A DNA stretch of 64,000 nt from Arthrobacter oryzae (GCF_030812315.1 NZ_JAUSSM010000003.1:186001-250000); one strand, 5' to 3'; shown: positions 25,526-33,921, counted from the first letter of the stretch. Translations and numbers: made by a program. Notes: generated by a model not told the origin, from the sequence alone.

Positions 25526-26503
25526 CTAGTTGGCGCGCACGCGCGGGTCGAGGCGGACGTAGAGGATGTCCACGAGGAAGTTGGCCAGCAGCACGGCGGC
25601 CGTGATGGTCAGGAAGAGCCCCTGCATCAGCGGGTAGTCGAGGCCCTGCACGGCGTTGAGGAGCTGGTAGCCCACGCCGGGGTAGGCGAACACCACTTCG
25701 GTCAGCAGCGCACCGCCCACCACGAAGCCCAGGCTCATGCCGAAGCTGGTCACCGACGGCAGCATGGCGTTGCGGGCGGCGTAGCGGAACATGATCCGGC
25801 CGGGGCGCAGACCCTTGGCTTCGGCCATGGTGATGTAGTCCTCGGCGTTGGTGGCGATCATGGTGTTGCGCATGCCGAGCATCCAGCCGCCCACCGAAAC
25901 CAGCACGATGGTGAGGGCCGGCAGCACCAGGTGCATCCCGACGTCGGACACGAACTCCCAGCTGAAGCTGGGCTCGATGGTGTCGCTGAACGCGTGGCGG
26001 ATGGGGAACCAGCCCAGGGTGACGCCGAACAGGTAGAGGGCGCCCATCGCGAGCCAGAAGTACGGGAAGGACCCGATGAAGATCAGGAAGGGAGGCAGAG
26101 CCGAGTCAATGGCCCCGCCGCGCCGCCAGGCGGCCAGGATGCCGAGCAGGTTGCCCACGACGGCGGCAATCACCAGCGCGGTCCCGCCCAGCAGGAGCGT
26201 CCAGCCAACCTGCGAGGCGATCACTTCGGTGACCGGGGTGGGGAACCGGGAGATGGAGACGCCCATCTGCCCGGTGACCATGTTGTGCAGGTAGTCGACG
26301 TACTGCTCCCAGATGGGCCGGTCATCGACGCCAAGCAGCTTGCGCAGGGCCTCGATCTGTTCGGGCTGCATGCGGTCCTGGGTGCGGGCGAACATGCGGG
26401 ATACGGGGTCCCCCGGCATAAAGCGCGGGAGGAGGAAATTCAAAGTGATGGACACCCAGAAGGCGATCAGGTAGAAACCCAGGCGGCGCAGGATAAAGCG
26501 CAC
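25526..26503 (-). CDS. ABC transporter permease (OppB/DppB type)
   Basis: 325 residues with six predicted helices. The start RFILRRLGFYLIAFWVSITLNF and PGDPVSRM are typical of OppB/DppB, and the coupling segment YITMAEAKGLRPGRIMFRYAARN contains the EAKG motif contacting the ATPase. It is separated from the binding-protein gene upstream by 142 bases that hold a large stem-loop, a common means of setting binding protein above permease. The other transporter genes follow closely. Confidence 0.87.
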   Translation of the reverse strand: MRFILRRLGFYLIAFWVSITLNFLLPRFMPGDPVSRMFARTQDRMQPEQIEALRKLLGVDDRPIWEQYVDYLHNMVTGQMGVSISRFPTPVTEVIASQVGWTLLLGGTALVIAAVVGNLLGILAAWRRGGAIDSALPPFLIFIGSFPYFWLAMGALYLFGVTLGWFPIRHAFSDTIEPSFSWEFVSDVGMHLVLPALTIVLVSVGGWMLGMRNTMIATNAEDYITMAEAKGLRPGRIMFRYAARNAMLPSVTSFGMSLGFVVGGALLTEVVFAYPGVGYQLLNAVQGLDYPLMQGLFLTITAAVLLANFLVDILYVRLDPRVRAN

Positions 26504-26537
26504 GGTTTCCCTCCATTCGGGAATTGCGGAAGTGGGG

Positions 26538-26595
26538 CGGCGTGCCCGGTGCGTAGGTACCGGTGATCAGATGCCTAAGGGCACCGGGCACGCCG
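26538..26595 (-). terminator. Long stem-loop between binding protein and permease genes
   Basis: CGGCGTGCCCGGTGC (26538-26552) pairs perfectly over 15 bases with GCACCGGGCACGCCG (26581-26595) across a 28-base loop. No T-run follows on the minus strand. Its place after a solute-binding gene suggests partial termination or 3'-end protection that keeps the binding protein in excess, rather than complete termination. Confidence 0.65.
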
Positions 26596-26645
26596 TTGCT
26601 GCTGAAGGGGTGGTGTGGGCATACGGGCCCGGGGCCGGCTAGCCC

Positions 26646-28325
26646 TTACTTGGCCGGTTCCAGCGAGGTCAGGACCAGCACCGTAGTGGGTGCCCGGACC
26701 GACAGGGTGGCGTACGGGTTTTCTTCGGTAGGCCAGCCGGTGAAGCGTGTGTTGTTGTACGCGCCCCATTCCGGGCCTGCGAACAGCGGGATGGCGGGGG
26801 CAACGGCGCTGTACTCCTCTTGGAGCTTGTCCGCGATTTCGTGCTGTTTGTCCTCGTCGGCGGCGGCCGCGAATTCGGTCAGCAGGGCGTCGGCCTTGGC
26901 ATCGCCGAAGCGGTGGTAGTTCTCGAACGCCTTCTCACCCACCGGCTTGACCGTGGCGGTGCCCATCATGCCCGCGAAGTACTTGTAGGGGCTGGGATCG
27001 TTGGCGCTCCAGACGATGCCGGAATCAAAGTCGCCGGTCTCATAGCCGGCAACCACGGCTGCCCAGTCCGGGGAATCAACCTTTGCCGTTACGCCCACCT
27101 CGGCGAGGTTCTGGGCGATCACATTGGCCACCGAGAGCCAGTCGGAGGACGCGGCGCCCACGGAGATCTTGAACTCGAAGGGCTTGCCGTCCTTCAGCGT
27201 GCGCTTGCCGTCCGCGCCCTTGGGGTAGCCGGCCTTGTCCAGGAGCTTGTTGGCTTCGTCAACGTTGAGTTTCGTCCAGTCGCAGTTGTCCTGGACGTCC
27301 TTGTTCTTCCAGGTTTCATGGTTCCCGGAGAGCCCGGTGCAGTCCGCCGGTTTGGTGTAGCCGCTCATGCCGATCTTGGTGACCTGCTCACGGTCCACGG
27401 CCATCGAGAGTGCTTTGCGGACGTCCGTGTCGTTGAAGGGGGCCTTGGTGGTGTTCAGCTGCCAGTTGATCATGGAACCCGTGGGCGGGAACCAGTACTT
27501 GCGGTGGTCCGGGTCCTTGGAAATGAAGGTCTTCTCGATGTTGGGCATGTACTGCGGCGCCCAGTCCACATCGCCGTTCGCGGCGGCGAGGTTGGCGCCG
27601 TCGTTCCCGGCGAAGGCGAGCATCTTGATGCCGGCGATCTTCTGCTTTTCCGGCTGCCAGTAGTTGGGGTTCTTCTTCAGCACGAACGACTGGGCCTGGA
27701 AAGTATCCACTTCGGTGTACGGGCCGGTGCCAACAGGCTTTTCGTTGGCTTCCTTCTCGGGGTCCGCGATCTTGGACCAGACGTGGTCCGGCAGGATGCT
27801 CAGCTGGCCCAGATCGAACAGGGCCGGGGACCAGGCGGTCTTGAAGCTGAACCTGACCTGGTTGGTGCCTTCGGCCGTGACCGTGTCCAGGTAGTCGTAG
27901 CCGCCCTTGATCTTTTTCTGCAGCGCGAAGGTGGTGACAACGTCGGCCGGGACCAGGGGCTGGCCGTCGGACCACTTGACGCCGTCGCGGAGGGTGAAGG
28001 TGATGGACTTGCCGTCCTCGGCTGCCTTCCATTCGCTGGCTAGCCACGGGGTGGTGTCACCGTTGGCCGGGTTGTAGACCAGCAGGGATTCGTAGATGGC
28101 CTGCTGGGTCATGGGGGCCACGGTGGGGGCGAACGGGTTGAAGTTCCGGACGAACGTGCCCATGTCTTCGCGGGGAATGGTCAGGAGCGCGCTCTGGGCC
28201 GAGGCGTCAGCCTTGGCGGAGCCGGAGTTGCCCGCGTTGGCGGAGCAGCCGGTGAGCACCAGGGCGCCCATGGCCAGGCCGGCCGCTGCGATGCGGGCAG
28301 ACCTAAGGAATCGTGCTTGTGTCAT
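26646..28325 (-). CDS. ABC transporter substrate-binding lipoprotein (family 5, oligopeptide type)
   Basis: 559 residues. The lipobox LVLTGCSAN gives lipid-modified Cys27. The family 5 pattern is clear: TPWLASEWKAAEDGKSITFTLRDGVKWSDGQPL, then VRKALSMAVDREQV and the C-terminal lobe. Members usually bind peptides, but several are known to bind oligosaccharides such as cellobiose. The operon ends with a GH32 fructosidase and is preceded by a LacI regulator, so fructo-oligosaccharide binding is the better prediction here. GAGGAAAGAG lies upstream of the ATG. This is the first transporter gene. Confidence 0.85.
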   Translation of the reverse strand: MTQARFLRSARIAAAGLAMGALVLTGCSANAGNSGSAKADASAQSALLTIPREDMGTFVRNFNPFAPTVAPMTQQAIYESLLVYNPANGDTTPWLASEWKAAEDGKSITFTLRDGVKWSDGQPLVPADVVTTFALQKKIKGGYDYLDTVTAEGTNQVRFSFKTAWSPALFDLGQLSILPDHVWSKIADPEKEANEKPVGTGPYTEVDTFQAQSFVLKKNPNYWQPEKQKIAGIKMLAFAGNDGANLAAANGDVDWAPQYMPNIEKTFISKDPDHRKYWFPPTGSMINWQLNTTKAPFNDTDVRKALSMAVDREQVTKIGMSGYTKPADCTGLSGNHETWKNKDVQDNCDWTKLNVDEANKLLDKAGYPKGADGKRTLKDGKPFEFKISVGAASSDWLSVANVIAQNLAEVGVTAKVDSPDWAAVVAGYETGDFDSGIVWSANDPSPYKYFAGMMGTATVKPVGEKAFENYHRFGDAKADALLTEFAAAADEDKQHEIADKLQEEYSAVAPAIPLFAGPEWGAYNNTRFTGWPTEENPYATLSVRAPTTVLVLTSLEPAK

Positions 28326-28403
28326 GATGGATATCTCTTTCCTCGTCTTCGCTGTCGAAGGTGAAGGTGTGGTTGGGGTTGCCGTTCAGTAGTTGATTTG
28401 CCG

Positions 28404-29486
28404 TCAGACTGAATAGCGTTCTAGCAGCGGACAGTCGACCATTTGCTGATGTGCAATGATCGGCTGTCCTGCTGTAAGGCTTGCGAGTGTCTGGACACCC
28501 AGCGCACCCATCTCCTCGAAGGGCAACGCAACCGTGGTCAGCTTGGGCCTGAGGTAGGCCGCAATGAGTTCCTGGTTGTCGAAGCCGATCACGGCGATGT
28601 CTTGGGGGATGGCCAGTCCACGTTCCTTGATGGCGTCGTACGCGCCCATGGCCATCCGGTCGTTGAGGCAGAACAGGGCAGTTGGCCTGCCTTCCCCAGC
28701 GGGATATTTGTCAAGGATTTGGCAGGCTGCCTCGTAGCCGCCGTCCGCCGTCGCGTATCCCGCGACTATAAGATCAGGGTCCAGTTCCAGCCCTGCTTCG
28801 GCGAGTGCTTCACGGCACCCCTCCAGTCGTCCGACGGCGGCGGGGATATTCGGATCCAGGTTGATGACGCCGATTCTCTTGTGGCCGGCCTGGAGCAAAT
28901 GCTCGACGGCGACCCGGCCCCCGGCGCGTTCGTCCGGGACGATCGAGGGCAGCTTCCCGTCGGCGTCGAAGCAGTTGATCAGGACAGTGGGCACCTCATT
29001 GGCGCTTTTCGGAACGTGCACGGGCCGGTGGAAGGTGGCCGCGTACAGAAGTCCTTCCACCCTCTGCTCCAGCAGCTTTTCGAAGGCTGCATCCTCCATG
29101 CCCTTGTTGGGTCCTACGGCGTCGGCCTGGTCTGACGGGGCGATGAGCAGGAACCGGCGGTCCAGCCAGGCCTGGTCCTGCGCGCCCTTGATGATGTCGA
29201 CGGCGAACGGTGCCGTGACGATCTCCGTGACGATGCCGTACCAGTCGCTGCGCTGCGATGCCAGGGCGCGGGCGCCGGCGTTGGGCCTGTAGCCGAGCGC
29301 TTGGACGGCTTCGAGGATCCGGGTGCGGGTTTCCTCGGAGATGCTGGCGTTCTCGCGGTTGCTGAGGACGAAGGACACCGCGGTGCGGGACACGCCGGCT
29401 GCCTTGGCCACGTCCGCCATGGTGACGCCGCGGTGCCCGGGGGCCGTGGGAGTCGCCTCCGCCGCAGTGGGTGTGCTGTTCGCCAT
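28404..29486 (-). CDS. LacI-family regulator of the fructan locus
   Basis: 360 residues. After a 20-residue Thr/Ala/Pro lead, the helix-turn-helix VTMADVAKAAGVSRTAVSFVLSN and hinge segment precede the sugar-sensing core with IGFDNQELIAAYLRPKLTTVALP. It is immediately upstream of the importer genes on the same strand with 78 bases between, so it may be cotranscribed with them. Two palindromes TAACGCGCGTTA/TTACGCGCGTTA, three helix turns apart, lie 59-102 bases upstream of its ATG and suggest autoregulation. The inducer is probably fructose-containing sugar; this is inferred from the neighbours. Confidence 0.85.
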   Translation of the reverse strand: MANSTPTAAEATPTAPGHRGVTMADVAKAAGVSRTAVSFVLSNRENASISEETRTRILEAVQALGYRPNAGARALASQRSDWYGIVTEIVTAPFAVDIIKGAQDQAWLDRRFLLIAPSDQADAVGPNKGMEDAAFEKLLEQRVEGLLYAATFHRPVHVPKSANEVPTVLINCFDADGKLPSIVPDERAGGRVAVEHLLQAGHKRIGVINLDPNIPAAVGRLEGCREALAEAGLELDPDLIVAGYATADGGYEAACQILDKYPAGEGRPTALFCLNDRMAMGAYDAIKERGLAIPQDIAVIGFDNQELIAAYLRPKLTTVALPFEEMGALGVQTLASLTAGQPIIAHQQMVDCPLLERYSV

Positions 29487-29544
29487 TGAATGCTCCGGAA
29501 CGTTGCCAACACTGGCCGCCGTGGCCAGCTGAAATCTCGGTTAC

Positions 29545-29556
29545 TAACGCGCGTTA
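29545..29556. promoter_or_regulatory. LacI operator 1 upstream of the fructan regulator
   Basis: TAACGCGCGTTA is a perfect 12-base palindrome with the CG-centred form typical of LacI-family sites. It is 59 bases upstream of the regulator ATG and 32 bases (centre to centre) from a second near-identical site. Confidence 0.65.
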
Positions 29557-29576
29557 CTTCGAGCGTGTGATTTAGG

Positions 29577-29588
29577 TTACGCGCGTTA
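29577..29588. promoter_or_regulatory. LacI operator 2 upstream of the fructan regulator
   Basis: TTACGCGCGTTA matches operator 1 in 11 of 12 positions and has the perfect core ACGCGCGT. The spacing of 32 bases is close to three helix turns, allowing two dimers on the same face. Confidence 0.6.
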
Positions 29589-29589
29589 C

Positions 29590-29917
29590 TTGGATCCTGT
29601 CAACGGGTAATTTTCGCGGTAGGTCCTGCAGTTTGCGTCCAGCTTGCCGCGGCTTCCGGCGCCCACCGCGATGTTGCCGCGACGTACCGACGACGCGGGT
29701 GGCCGGGCTAGGCTGACAGGAAATCCCCTCGAAACGGTCGGCTCCCCCGCTGTCGGCTGGGGGAAAAGACCAGGCGACGGGGAATACACCTCGGCAGGGC
29801 AAGGGGCCGGCGCGGAGGGGCGGGCCACCTCTAGGGCGGCCAAACCACAGGGCCACGCTGGGGCGGGCCCGCTAGGCTGGGGCGGGCCACCTCAGGGGCG
29901 GGCGGTTAAAGAAGAAA
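29590..29917. other. Intergenic stretch with short GC-rich repeats, no gene seen
   Basis: No convincing coding frame. GGGGCGGGCCACCTC occurs at 29817-29831 and 29879-29893, and its first ten bases also at 29860-29869. This looks like local GC-rich duplication; no function is apparent. The stretch separates the LacI promoter from the tRNA operon terminator. Confidence 0.5.
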
Positions 29918-29943
29918 AGCACCAGTTCCGAAGAACTGATGCT
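29918..29943 (-). terminator. Rho-independent terminator of the tRNA operon
   Basis: AGCACCAGTTC pairs with GAACTGATGCT (one G-T pair) around the tetraloop CGAA. Read on the minus strand it is followed by TTTCTTCTTTAA, a T-rich tail, seven bases after the end of tRNA-Phe. Confidence 0.8.
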
Positions 29944-29949
29944 TCCCAG

Positions 29950-30025
29950 TGGTGGCTCCGACCGGCGTCGATCCGGTGACCTTTCGATTTTCAGTCGAAC
30001 GCTCTACCAACTGAGCTACAGAGCC
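29950..30025 (-). tRNA. tRNA-Phe (GAA)
   Basis: Folds into a complete cloverleaf of 76 bases. The acceptor GGCTCTG pairs with the 3' segment ending GGAGCC, the discriminator is A, and CCA is encoded. The anticodon loop is CTGAAAA with anticodon GAA. It is the last gene of the Glu-Asp-Phe operon. Confidence 0.95.
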
Positions 30026-30073
30026 TAGGTGACATGTCACCATGACAGCCGGAATTTCTTCTGGCAATCAGAG

Positions 30074-30147
30074 CGACCCTGACGGGACTTGAACCCGCGA
30101 CCTCCGCCGTGACAGGGCGGCGCGCTAACCAACTGCGCTACAGGGCC
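30074..30147 (-). tRNA. tRNA-Asp (GTC)
   Basis: A 74-base cloverleaf with acceptor GGCCCTG pairing to CAGGGTC (one G-U) and discriminator G. The anticodon loop CTGTCAC carries GTC. CCA is not encoded, so it must be added after transcription. Confidence 0.95.
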
Positions 30148-30260
30148 TTGCTTGTACTGCTTGTACTGCGTGTTTCTTGCTGTCTGCAGTATCGCTACTG
30201 CAATTTTTCAAGGCCTTTAGCCTACCAGACTTTTCGGTCCGGTTTGACCACTTCCTTGCG

Positions 30261-30333
30261 TACCCCCAACGGGATTCGAACCCGTGCCGCCGCCGTGAAA
30301 GGGCGGTGTCCTAGGCCGCTAGACGATGGGGGC
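30261..30333 (-). tRNA. tRNA-Glu (TTC)
   Basis: A 73-base cloverleaf: acceptor GCCCCCA pairs with TGGGGGT (G-U at the end), discriminator A, D arm with TCTAGCGGCCTAGGA, anticodon loop CTTTCAC with TTC. CCA is not encoded. It is the first gene of the operon. Confidence 0.95.
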
Positions 30334-30424
30334 CTGAACTCAATCCGGCTCATTCAGGGCAAAAATAAAGGGCCGAAGCCTTTCGTTTTTGTCCTTTCGA
30401 GTTGCTCCGAACTGGACCTCTAAA

Positions 30425-30453
30425 ACTATAGAGCCTACTTCCCGAATATCCAA
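30425..30453 (-). promoter_or_regulatory. Sigma-70-type promoter of the tRNA operon
   Basis: Read on the minus strand: TTGGAT (-35), a 17-base spacer and TATAGT (-10). The predicted start near 30418 leaves about 85 bases of leader before tRNA-Glu. Confidence 0.65.
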
Positions 30454-30507
30454 AATCGGCCTCGCACAGGTGCAGGATTCGGTGCGGGGCGGGTGCAAGA
30501 TGGACTG

Positions 30508-31530
30508 ATGGACGCCGTTGATGCCCTCAATGAAATCGCCTTCTGGCTCGAACGCGAGCTGGCCCCCACGTTCAAGATCCAGGCGTTCCGAAAGGCGGCC
30601 GGAATCATCGGCGCCCTGGATCCGGACGAGGTTGCAGCGCGGGCACGCAACGGCCGGCTGAAGAGCATGAAGGGCATCGGGGACAGAACCTTCGAGGTCA
30701 TCCGGCAGGCGGTCGACGGCGGCGTCCCCGAGTATCTCGAGGGCCTGCGGCAACGCGGGCAGCAGCCGCTCGCGAAAGGCGGCGCCGAACTGCGCTCCGC
30801 CCTCCGCGGTGACCTGCACAGCCACAGCGACTGGTCCGACGGCGGGTCCCCGATCGAACTCATGGCTGACGCCGCCCGGACGCTGGGCCGGGACTACCTC
30901 GCCCTGACGGACCACTCACCCAACCTCAAGATCGCCAACGGACTGAGCGCCGAACGCCTCACGGAGCAGCTGGACGTCGTGGCGGGGATCAACCACGACG
31001 ACGGCAGCGGCTTTCGCCTGCTGGCCGGCATCGAGGTGGACATCTTGGAGAACGGCACCCTGGACCAGTCACCCGACATGCTGGACCGGCTGGACATCGT
31101 GGTGGCGAGCGTCCACTCGAAGCTCCGTTCCGACCGGCGCACCATGACCGACAGGATGCTGGGCGCCATCAGCGATCCGCACACGAATGTCCTGGGCCAC
31201 TGCACCGGGCGCCTGCTGCAGGGGTCGAGGGGAACGCGGCCCCAGTCCGAGTTCGACGCCCAGCGGGTGTTCGCCGCGTGCGCCGAGCAGGGTGTCGCCG
31301 TCGAAATCAATTCCCGTCCCGAGCGGCAGGACCCGCCGGGCGAGCTGATCCAACTGGCCCTGGCTGCCGGCTGCCTCTTCAGCATCGACAGTGACGCCCA
31401 TGCGCCGGGCCAGTTGGATTTCCTGCAATACGGAGCCGAGCGGGCGGCCGCGAACGGCGTACCCACGGAGCGGATCGTCACGACCTGGCCACTGGACCGG
31501 TTGCTGGAGTGGTCCGGACGCGGAAAGTAG
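30508..31530 (+). CDS. PHP-domain phosphoesterase with helix-hairpin-helix N-terminus (PolX-like)
   Basis: 340 residues from the ATG at 30508; a GTG five codons earlier (30493) is also possible. Residues 1-80 resemble the 8-kDa/helix-hairpin-helix region of PolX polymerases (TFKIQAFRKAAGII, then LKSMKGIGDRTFEVI). The PHP domain starts at about residue 105 with GDLHSHSDWSDGG (HxH motif), followed by LTDHSP, AGIEVDIL, ASVHS, GHCTG and SIDSDAHAP, the metal ligands of the family. The polymerase palm is missing, so this is a shortened PolX-type protein; metal-dependent phosphoesterase activity, perhaps in DNA repair, is likely. Confidence 0.8.
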   Translation: MDAVDALNEIAFWLERELAPTFKIQAFRKAAGIIGALDPDEVAARARNGRLKSMKGIGDRTFEVIRQAVDGGVPEYLEGLRQRGQQPLAKGGAELRSALRGDLHSHSDWSDGGSPIELMADAARTLGRDYLALTDHSPNLKIANGLSAERLTEQLDVVAGINHDDGSGFRLLAGIEVDILENGTLDQSPDMLDRLDIVVASVHSKLRSDRRTMTDRMLGAISDPHTNVLGHCTGRLLQGSRGTRPQSEFDAQRVFAACAEQGVAVEINSRPERQDPPGELIQLALAAGCLFSIDSDAHAPGQLDFLQYGAERAAANGVPTERIVTTWPLDRLLEWSGRGK

Positions 31531-31597
31531 CCTCCGTTCCGGCCGGCTAACCCCGGCGCCCGCCGGAGGCCTGGCCGTGCTGCAACCAGCGCCGGGA

Positions 31598-32131
31598 TTA
31601 TTCCTGATCCTCGGGCCGCCACGGCGTGAGGCTGGGCAGCCAGCGCGGGACGTTCCGGCGGTACTCTTCGTAGTCAGCCCCGAACTTCCGCGTCAGCACC
31701 GGCTCCTCGTAGAGCCTGACGAACGCCACCACGGGAACGGCGCCGATGGCCAGTGCCACAAAGAGCTTCGGCTGGCCAAGCAAAAGCCCCTGCCCGGCGA
31801 CGGCCGCCGCGATGGACACGTACATCGGATTCCGCACGTAACGGTAGAGCCCGCCCACCACCAGACGCTTCGGAGGCGCAAAAGGCGCGGGGGTCCCGAG
31901 GCCTTCCACGGCAAAATGCACAAAGGAGTTCGCAATCACCGCCGCGCCTGCTCCGATCAGCAGCGCGCCCGTGAGCTGCGCAGGAACTCCGCCGGGGACA
32001 GGCGCCGCCACTTCCCAGCCGGTCAGGAGCCACGGAACCACTCCGGCCACCGTTGCCGGCGCAATCGCGAAGGCCGCAGTGCCGATGGCTGCGCGCCTTC
32101 TTTCGCGGGCCGAGGCTGAAGACGCTGTCAT
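31598..32131 (-). CDS. Isoprenylcysteine carboxyl methyltransferase-family membrane protein
   Basis: 177 residues from ATG at 32131; the frame is open further, but the extension reads as Arg-rich shadow of the neighbouring gene. Four or five membrane helices are predicted. The C-terminal half has the family signature YRYVRNPMYVSIAAAVAGQGLLL and EEPVLTRKFGADYEEYRRNVPRWLP, which binds S-adenosylmethionine. Bacterial members methylate unknown lipids or small molecules, so the substrate is not predictable. It ends 68 bases from the PHP gene and converges with it. Confidence 0.75.
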   Translation of the reverse strand: MTASSASARERRRAAIGTAAFAIAPATVAGVVPWLLTGWEVAAPVPGGVPAQLTGALLIGAGAAVIANSFVHFAVEGLGTPAPFAPPKRLVVGGLYRYVRNPMYVSIAAAVAGQGLLLGQPKLFVALAIGAVPVVAFVRLYEEPVLTRKFGADYEEYRRNVPRWLPSLTPWRPEDQE

Positions 32132-32226
32132 ACCAGCAATCGTGAACCCGCCCTCCTGAACGGACAAGGGCCACCGGCCCTGACCTGCCGGCCCGTGACT
32201 GCCACAGCAGGAGCGTTCGCCGGAAC

Positions 32227-32877
32227 TCAGGCGACCAGGAAGACGGCCATCGTCAACATGACGCAGGCGATCACGGCATCGAGAATGCGCCATGAGCTCC
32301 GGCGCCGGAAAACCGGGGCCAGGAACCGCGCGCCGACACCCAAGGCCGTGAACCAGGCAATGCTGGCCAGTCCCGCCCCGGCGGCAAACCACCACCGGCC
32401 GTCCGGGCCGTGGGTGCTGGCCAGGGACCCGAGCAGCAGCACGGTGTCCAGGTACACGTGGGGGTTCAGCCATGTAAACGCCAGGCCGGTTCCCAGGACG
32501 GCAACCCAGCTGGCAGCCTTCCCCGTCGCGAGCTGCCCAAGCGCCTGCCCGCGGATGGCCCGCCACGCGGCGAAGGCTCCGTAGGCCGCCAGGAAGGCAG
32601 CTCCTGCCCAGCGCACCACCTCGAGGGCAGCCGGGGCCTGTTCAATCACGACGCCGATACCGGCCACACCCAACAGGATCAGCACCAGATCCGAGACGGC
32701 GCAAACGGAGATGACAAGGGCGACATGGGAGCGCTGGAGTCCTTGGCGGAGGACGAAGGCATTTTGGGCGCCGATGGCGACGATGAGCGAGAGGCCGCTG
32801 GCCAGGCCTGAGACTACGGGGAGGAGGATCACCCTCCCAACGGTAGGAGGATCTTCCTCATGAAACCAGTTAAACAT
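32227..32877 (-). CDS. lysE: LysE/ArgO-type basic amino acid exporter
   Basis: 216 residues with six hydrophobic helices. The core starts VVSGLASGLSLIVAIGAQNAFVLRQGL, a close match to LysE/ArgO, and continues with TWLNPHVYLDTVLLLGSLA. It exports lysine and arginine in relatives. The start is uncertain: the ATG at 32877 leaves 24 bases to the divergent regulator, while a GTG at 32832 would begin right at the conserved region but has no spaced ribosome site. The LysG-type gene divergent from it is the known regulator pairing. Confidence 0.82.
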   Translation of the reverse strand: MFNWFHEEDPPTVGRVILLPVVSGLASGLSLIVAIGAQNAFVLRQGLQRSHVALVISVCAVSDLVLILLGVAGIGVVIEQAPAALEVVRWAGAAFLAAYGAFAAWRAIRGQALGQLATGKAASWVAVLGTGLAFTWLNPHVYLDTVLLLGSLASTHGPDGRWWFAAGAGLASIAWFTALGVGARFLAPVFRRRSSWRILDAVIACVMLTMAVFLVA

Positions 32878-32901
32878 TCTGGGCTTAGATAAGATGAGCT
32901 A

Positions 32902-33783
32902 ATGATCGACATCCATCCGGATCAGGCCCGGACGCTCGCGGCCATCGTTGCGAAAGGCAGCTTCGATGGCGCGGCCAGCCATCTCTCCGTGACCGCCTCC
33001 GCCGTCAGCCAGCGTATCCGCGCCCTCGAGGTGGCCGTGGGCCGTCCCGTCCTGAGAAGGACCAGGCCGATTGAACTCACCGAGTCCGGCCAGGCCGTGG
33101 TGCGGTTCGCCCGGCAGCTGGAAATGCTCTCCGCAGACCTCGCCGACGAACTGCAGCCCGGCAACCGCCATCAGGACGCCCGCCTGACCCTCGTGATCAA
33201 CAGCGACTCGCTGCACACCTGGGCGCTTGCCGGGCTGGCTGCGGCGGCCGGAACGGTCCAGCTGGAAATCCTGCGGGAGGACCAGGATTACTCGCTGGAA
33301 CTCCTCCGCAGCGGAGCAGCGGCCGCGGCCATCACGGCCACCGCCAAACCGACCCCCGGCTGCACTTCCCGCCGGCTCGGGGTGATGCGTTACCTGCCGG
33401 TCTGCACTCCGGCCTTCGCCGCAACCTGGTTCGGCGGCGGGGCAACGGCGGAGTCGCTGGCGAAGGCCCCGGTTATCATCTTTGACCGCAAGGACGACCT
33501 GCAGGACCGCTACCTGCGGCGGTTCAGCCGCAAGCCCCTGCAGCCGCCGCGCCACTACGTGCCCGCAGCCCACGAGTTCGGCGAAGCCATCCGGCTGGGC
33601 ATGGGATGGGGCCTGCTTCCCGAGATCGAAATCGGTGAAGACCTTGATCAGCGAACGCTCCAGACAATGGCCGCCAGGTCCTTCGTGGACGTCCCGCTGC
33701 ACTGGCAGCAGTGGCGCTACGGATCGACCTTGCTGGACGGCGTCGCGGCAGCGATCCAGGATGCTGCCCGCGTGCTGAGGTGA
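32902..33783 (+). CDS. lysG: LysR-type regulator, LysG/ArgP family
   Basis: 293 residues. The N-terminal winged helix IHPDQARTLAAIVAKGSFDGAA and SVTASAVSQRIRALEVAVGRPVL are those of ArgP/LysG proteins, which activate the exporter gene when lysine or arginine (with or without histidine) accumulate. The effector domain follows to LLDGVAAAIQDAARVL. It is divergent from lysE with start codons 24 bases apart, so the shared regulatory region overlaps both 5' ends and the messages may be leaderless. Confidence 0.88.
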   Translation: MIDIHPDQARTLAAIVAKGSFDGAASHLSVTASAVSQRIRALEVAVGRPVLRRTRPIELTESGQAVVRFARQLEMLSADLADELQPGNRHQDARLTLVINSDSLHTWALAGLAAAAGTVQLEILREDQDYSLELLRSGAAAAAITATAKPTPGCTSRRLGVMRYLPVCTPAFAATWFGGGATAESLAKAPVIIFDRKDDLQDRYLRRFSRKPLQPPRHYVPAAHEFGEAIRLGMGWGLLPEIEIGEDLDQRTLQTMAARSFVDVPLHWQQWRYGSTLLDGVAAAIQDAARVLR

Positions 33784-33921
33784 CAGCTTTGTAAAAGTGA
33801 TTGACAAATTAGGGTGACGTCGGTTGAGTGGACCTCGCGTGCACGCCGTCGGCGCGAACGATTTTCCAGTCGGCGATCCGGATGGCGGTGCGGAACGGGC
33901 CCAACTCACTGGGGAGCAGTC

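Noticed and set aside
30109..30423. 104-codon frame over the tRNA genes
   Set aside because: It runs through two tRNA genes and has no protein features.
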